This document shows positions 33,036 to 35,765 of a stretch of DNA of 35,765 nucleotides, in pieces. Under the pieces are notes generated by a model. It was not told where the DNA came from. It did not search any database and saw only the letters and a program-made list of their open reading frames with translations. Origin of the DNA: a virus; IMG/VR virus record IMGVR_UViG_3300009705_000052, positions 1 to 35,765 of that record. The stretch is one strand, 5' to 3'. Position numbers and translations under genes: made by a program. The first letter of the stretch is position 1, and each line of letters begins with the position of its first letter.

Positions 33036-34549
33036 AGTATTGCCTCCAATTGTTCTGCTTGTATTGCTAAACGCATTAAAGTGGGGTCGCGCCATGCTTC
33101 AACGGCCTCCGCTTGAATCCCCCAGTCTGACAGTAGTTCATCACCTTTCTTGTCTGACCAGTTATCCCACTTGACCAATTTTGTCAATTGTCTTCGTCTT
33201 TGTTTGGCAATCATTCCTTTGCTCGGAACATCTATGAACTCAAGCACAGATTCGGCTTGGTTTTTCTTAAGTCGTAAGTGCGGCATGATGCCTTTTAGTA
33301 CTTCTCTCACATCTTTTTTTGAATAAAATTGTAGCCGATGTTGTGACTTATTAACGCTGGTTTTATACACTTTCAAATCCAATTGTAATATGCCACATCC
33401 AAGTGTTTTGTGTAGTTGTTCACAATGAACACGACCTCTCTCACCAGTAGCCACCAAACCAACACGGGGTTCACCTCGTTTTGTAATGGTAATATATCCG
33501 TCAGCGTCAATGAAACCTGCTGCATAAGCCCAGGGGTCTTTGATTATCAATTCGCCATTTTGTTTTTGAATCATCCATTGATTTCTAGTGACACCTTTAA
33601 TGATGCCCACTTCACTACCGTATGATTTCATCAAACCACTTAATTTGGCAGGTGTCATTTTCTTTACCGAATGACCTGATGCAACAAGATTGGCTACCAT
33701 TGTTCTGGCATCCATTTGTCCGTTGTGTTCTAACTGATTCGCAGCCATTGATAGCCATGACATTTCAGATTTATTCAATGAGTCCAATACATGTAATGCG
33801 CTAGACCATGATTTTTTAGCAGCATCTTTGTCATCGTGAGCCTGAACCCATGATTGTTTTTCCAATGAAGTCCAATCATTGCCATTTTCAATCAAGTTGT
33901 CAATTCGTGCATTTGCATCCTCCCATGCCAAACACGCTCTCACTAATGCTGACTTACGAGTATCTCCGTATGTGTATAGTGATTTCAAATCACGGTCATT
34001 CAATCCCATAGATTTGATTGTATCTGTATAATTATGTGTCCATGACACAGATTTCAATGTTTCATTGACTTCATGTTGTTTCATCAAACGAACTGCATTG
34101 ATGAGGTCATCAATTTCACTTTTCACCATTTTATTGGTTCTGCGCGCATGTCGTAAGTCTTTGACAATAGATTCAGCGCTTTTGCCAAAAGTATCAAACC
34201 ACCCGACTGATTTAGCCAATGGTGACGCTGCAGGGTTGGGTTGGGTTGCAGATTGATTGCCTCCCAATTTTTGAGCCATATCCTTTACTTTCTTATCATC
34301 GGTTTGCTGATTGTCTGGTGTGTCTAATTGAGGTGGTGATGGTGTTAAACTACCATCCCCTTCACTGCCTGTATCAGTATTTTCACTTGTTTCAGGTGCG
34401 CCCATGATGGATTGTCCTTGTTGTGCAGGTGTTGATTTCATCATTGGGTGCTGCGATAATTGATTGCATATGCTCAATACATTCAGGTCTAAACCTGTTG
34501 TGTCAAACGGTATATCATATTCATCGCCCAATAATAAACTGCCCCACAT
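33032..34549 (-). CDS. Head-region protein with a LAGLIDADG homing-endonuclease-like domain (505 aa)
   Basis: ATG at 34547-34549 lies five bases after the terminase stop, with GTGAT adjacent. Residues 1-110 are a disordered Pro/Ser/Gln/Asp-rich region. Residues ~110-330 are helical and charged (AESIVKDLRHARRTNKMV, MDARTMVANLVASGHSVKKM). Residues ~340-450 match a single LAGLIDADG domain: AYAAGFIDADGYITI (FIDADG at 346-351), then GRVHCEQLHKTLGCGIL, and a C-terminal helix NQAESVLEFIDVP. LAGLIDADG enzymes act as homodimers when they have one motif. No splice-junction residues of an intein are apparent, so the domain seems to be part of the mature protein. Position between terminase and portal suggests a head protein. 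Confidence 0.8.
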   Translation of the reverse strand: MWGSLLLGDEYDIPFDTTGLDLNVLSICNQLSQHPMMKSTPAQQGQSIMGAPETSENTDTGSEGDGSLTPSPPQLDTPDNQQTDDKKVKDMAQKLGGNQSATQPNPAASPLAKSVGWFDTFGKSAESIVKDLRHARRTNKMVKSEIDDLINAVRLMKQHEVNETLKSVSWTHNYTDTIKSMGLNDRDLKSLYTYGDTRKSALVRACLAWEDANARIDNLIENGNDWTSLEKQSWVQAHDDKDAAKKSWSSALHVLDSLNKSEMSWLSMAANQLEHNGQMDARTMVANLVASGHSVKKMTPAKLSGLMKSYGSEVGIIKGVTRNQWMIQKQNGELIIKDPWAYAAGFIDADGYITITKRGEPRVGLVATGERGRVHCEQLHKTLGCGILQLDLKVYKTSVNKSQHRLQFYSKKDVREVLKGIMPHLRLKKNQAESVLEFIDVPSKGMIAKQRRRQLTKLVKWDNWSDKKGDELLSDWGIQAEAVEAWRDPTLMRLAIQAEQLEAIL

Positions 34550-34553
34550 AATA

Positions 34554-35765
34554 TCACATTCCTAGTATTGTTTCGGGGAACATATCAGCAATATCATCTA
34601 AATCAACAATCCGGTCTTTGAACTCCGTCGTGCCCCAATGTGCTAGCGCAAGAGATATTACCATATCGTCATGTCGGCCAATGCTTTCTAATTTACCTTT
34701 CCTTGACATACCGAATAACAATAATTCTTGTTTCAGTTCTGCCATCAAATTGCGAGAGTATTCATCGCCCATTGGTAGCACCACTTGTTCTCGTTCAAAC
34801 TTCAACACTAATCCCATCAGCAATGATTCTCTTTTGGTTTTAGATGAAATGAATGTTTTAATCGGTAAATCGGTATTGGCTCGTAGTTCTGTTGCGAACA
34901 CGCGTTGAAAATGGTTGGCTTCAAGTTCAATGACTTCAGGACTGAACTTGTTATTCAGTCTTTGAATCTCCATAATTTGGGTACGGAAATCCATACCCTT
35001 TCGTCTGGTGATGTGTACTATCTCCACTATATTGGGTTGAGCCGACGGTTGACGCAATACAGTCATAACCGTATAGTCAGCCGCTCGCTCAGATGAAATG
35101 GCGGGGTCCCATCCAATGAAATACTGGTCATCATGCATTCCGCCTTCTTTTTCAGTCAGTCTCCTGTTGGCCAATATATGATTGCGAGATTCACATGGCG
35201 CAAGAACAGTGGATGGGAATAAACTGGATGCATCGTCAATTGGTTCACATAGATATTCACGGGTAAATGCGACTGCTGGCATATCTGCTCGTCGTGCATC
35301 TAACGCTTCCAAATCCCATCGTTCTGGCCACAGTGGTTCTCCTTGAGCATTGATTGCGGGGTATGTTTCCACTCTGTATCCTGGTTTCTCTTCAAGTTCA
35401 GTGTATAGGTCAGTCGGTGTGAACGGTGTTCCGACAATCATCAGTTTTGATGTGTGGTGGAGACACGGAACTAGAACTTCATAGAACCAAGATGCTACAC
35501 GCTTTAATTCAGTATCTGTTGTTCCCCATAGAATATCGTCACATAGAATAATATCTGGGTGAGCACCACGAACACCGCCACCAACGGATTTTGCACTGAT
35601 ACGAGAACCATTGCTGAATCCAAAATATGTTTTTGCCCATGTGTCTTTTTTCTTCATAACTGCAAGCATTGGTATGCTTTCAATCATATCATTCAAGAAT
35701 CGCATGTGGCGAATTGTCTGGTCAAGACTGTGGCTAAATATCATAGCGTCAGTGCCAGGGAAAAA
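34554..35765 (-). CDS. terL: Terminase large subunit, N-terminus outside window
   Basis: The frame continues through the window end, so the first in-frame ATG at 35744 is not the start; upstream residues read FFPGTDA. The visible part contains the Walker B motif PDIILCDDILWG and the coupling motif LMIVGTPFTPTDLYT. It also has the RuvC-like nuclease domain with acidic residues in FIGWDPAISSERAADYTV, VIELEANHF and ESIGRHDDMVISLA. The Walker A P-loop lies beyond the edge. The enzyme pumps viral DNA through the portal and cuts it at packaging termination. It is the first gene of the visible operon and its TGA lies four bases from the next start. Domain order and motifs make this assignment very secure. 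Confidence 0.93.
   Translation of the reverse strand, partial: FFPGTDAMIFSHSLDQTIRHMRFLNDMIESIPMLAVMKKKDTWAKTYFGFSNGSRISAKSVGGGVRGAHPDIILCDDILWGTTDTELKRVASWFYEVLVPCLHHTSKLMIVGTPFTPTDLYTELEEKPGYRVETYPAINAQGEPLWPERWDLEALDARRADMPAVAFTREYLCEPIDDASSLFPSTVLAPCESRNHILANRRLTEKEGGMHDDQYFIGWDPAISSERAADYTVMTVLRQPSAQPNIVEIVHITRRKGMDFRTQIMEIQRLNNKFSPEVIELEANHFQRVFATELRANTDLPIKTFISSKTKRESLLMGLVLKFEREQVVLPMGDEYSRNLMAELKQELLLFGMSRKGKLESIGRHDDMVISLALAHWGTTEFKDRIVDLDDIADMFPETILGM

Noticed and set aside
33090-33535. An intein in the 505-residue protein
   Set aside because: I see no Cys/Ser at a plausible N-terminal junction nor a His-Asn-Cys/Ser/Thr end, so splicing is not supported.

Overview
The window is a single densely packed block of late (virion) genes from a tailed virus with an HK97-type head. 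Every supported gene lies on the minus strand, so transcription runs from high to low coordinates. Genes are separated by 0 to 40 bases or overlap, many starts have a GGTGA/GGAGG-type ribosome binding site, and no gene-free stretch exceeds 50 bases. I see no tRNA, rRNA, CRISPR array, integrase, replication gene or lysis gene, so this is an internal part of a larger genome. The first gene (terminase) and the last gene (giant tail protein) both run off the window.

In transcription order the DNA-packaging and head part is: large terminase (34554-35765, N-terminus missing), a 505-residue protein carrying a LAGLIDADG domain, a small protein, the portal (30652-32613), three small proteins, an enormous 1842-residue protein with a degenerate DNA-ligase-like region (23894-29422), a protease-scaffold fusion (22453-23862) and the HK97-fold major capsid protein (21311-22450). 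Next come small head or decoration candidates (19719-21274), a cluster of small acidic or Cys-containing proteins (18498-19709), a connector candidate (16867-18480) and neck proteins (15703-16874). The tail part is a tail tube candidate (13734-15659), a SAP-like protein, a tail assembly chaperone pair joined by a probable -1 frameshift, the tape measure (10818-12650), a 428-residue distal tail protein, and a giant receptor-binding or fibre protein of more than 3175 residues (1-9527). With no tail sheath visible and a membrane-rich tape measure, a long non-contractile (siphovirus) tail is the best reading.

The host cannot be read directly. The giant low-complexity His/Asp/Gly-rich virion proteins, the LAGLIDADG domain, the ligase-like fold and the many unassignable small genes suggest an uncultured marine virus, possibly of an archaeon (a magrovirus-like virus of Marine Group II is my favoured guess). 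The ribosome binding sites fit both bacteria and archaea, so this stays an inference.

The most unusual signal is a set of short peptide motifs shared by otherwise unrelated proteins of the operon. One is a C-terminal E(I/V)P...(D/E)Q...W.E(I/V)H.LA..A element on the protease-scaffold and a 123-residue protein, with its first half forming the exact C-terminus of the 1842-residue protein. Another is an N-terminal [D/N/T]..A[W/F]..[L/I][K/Q] element on four small proteins. A third is KPDLFG, shared by two proteins. Together with the ligase-like region, these suggest a system that recruits accessory proteins into or onto the procapsid by linear tags.
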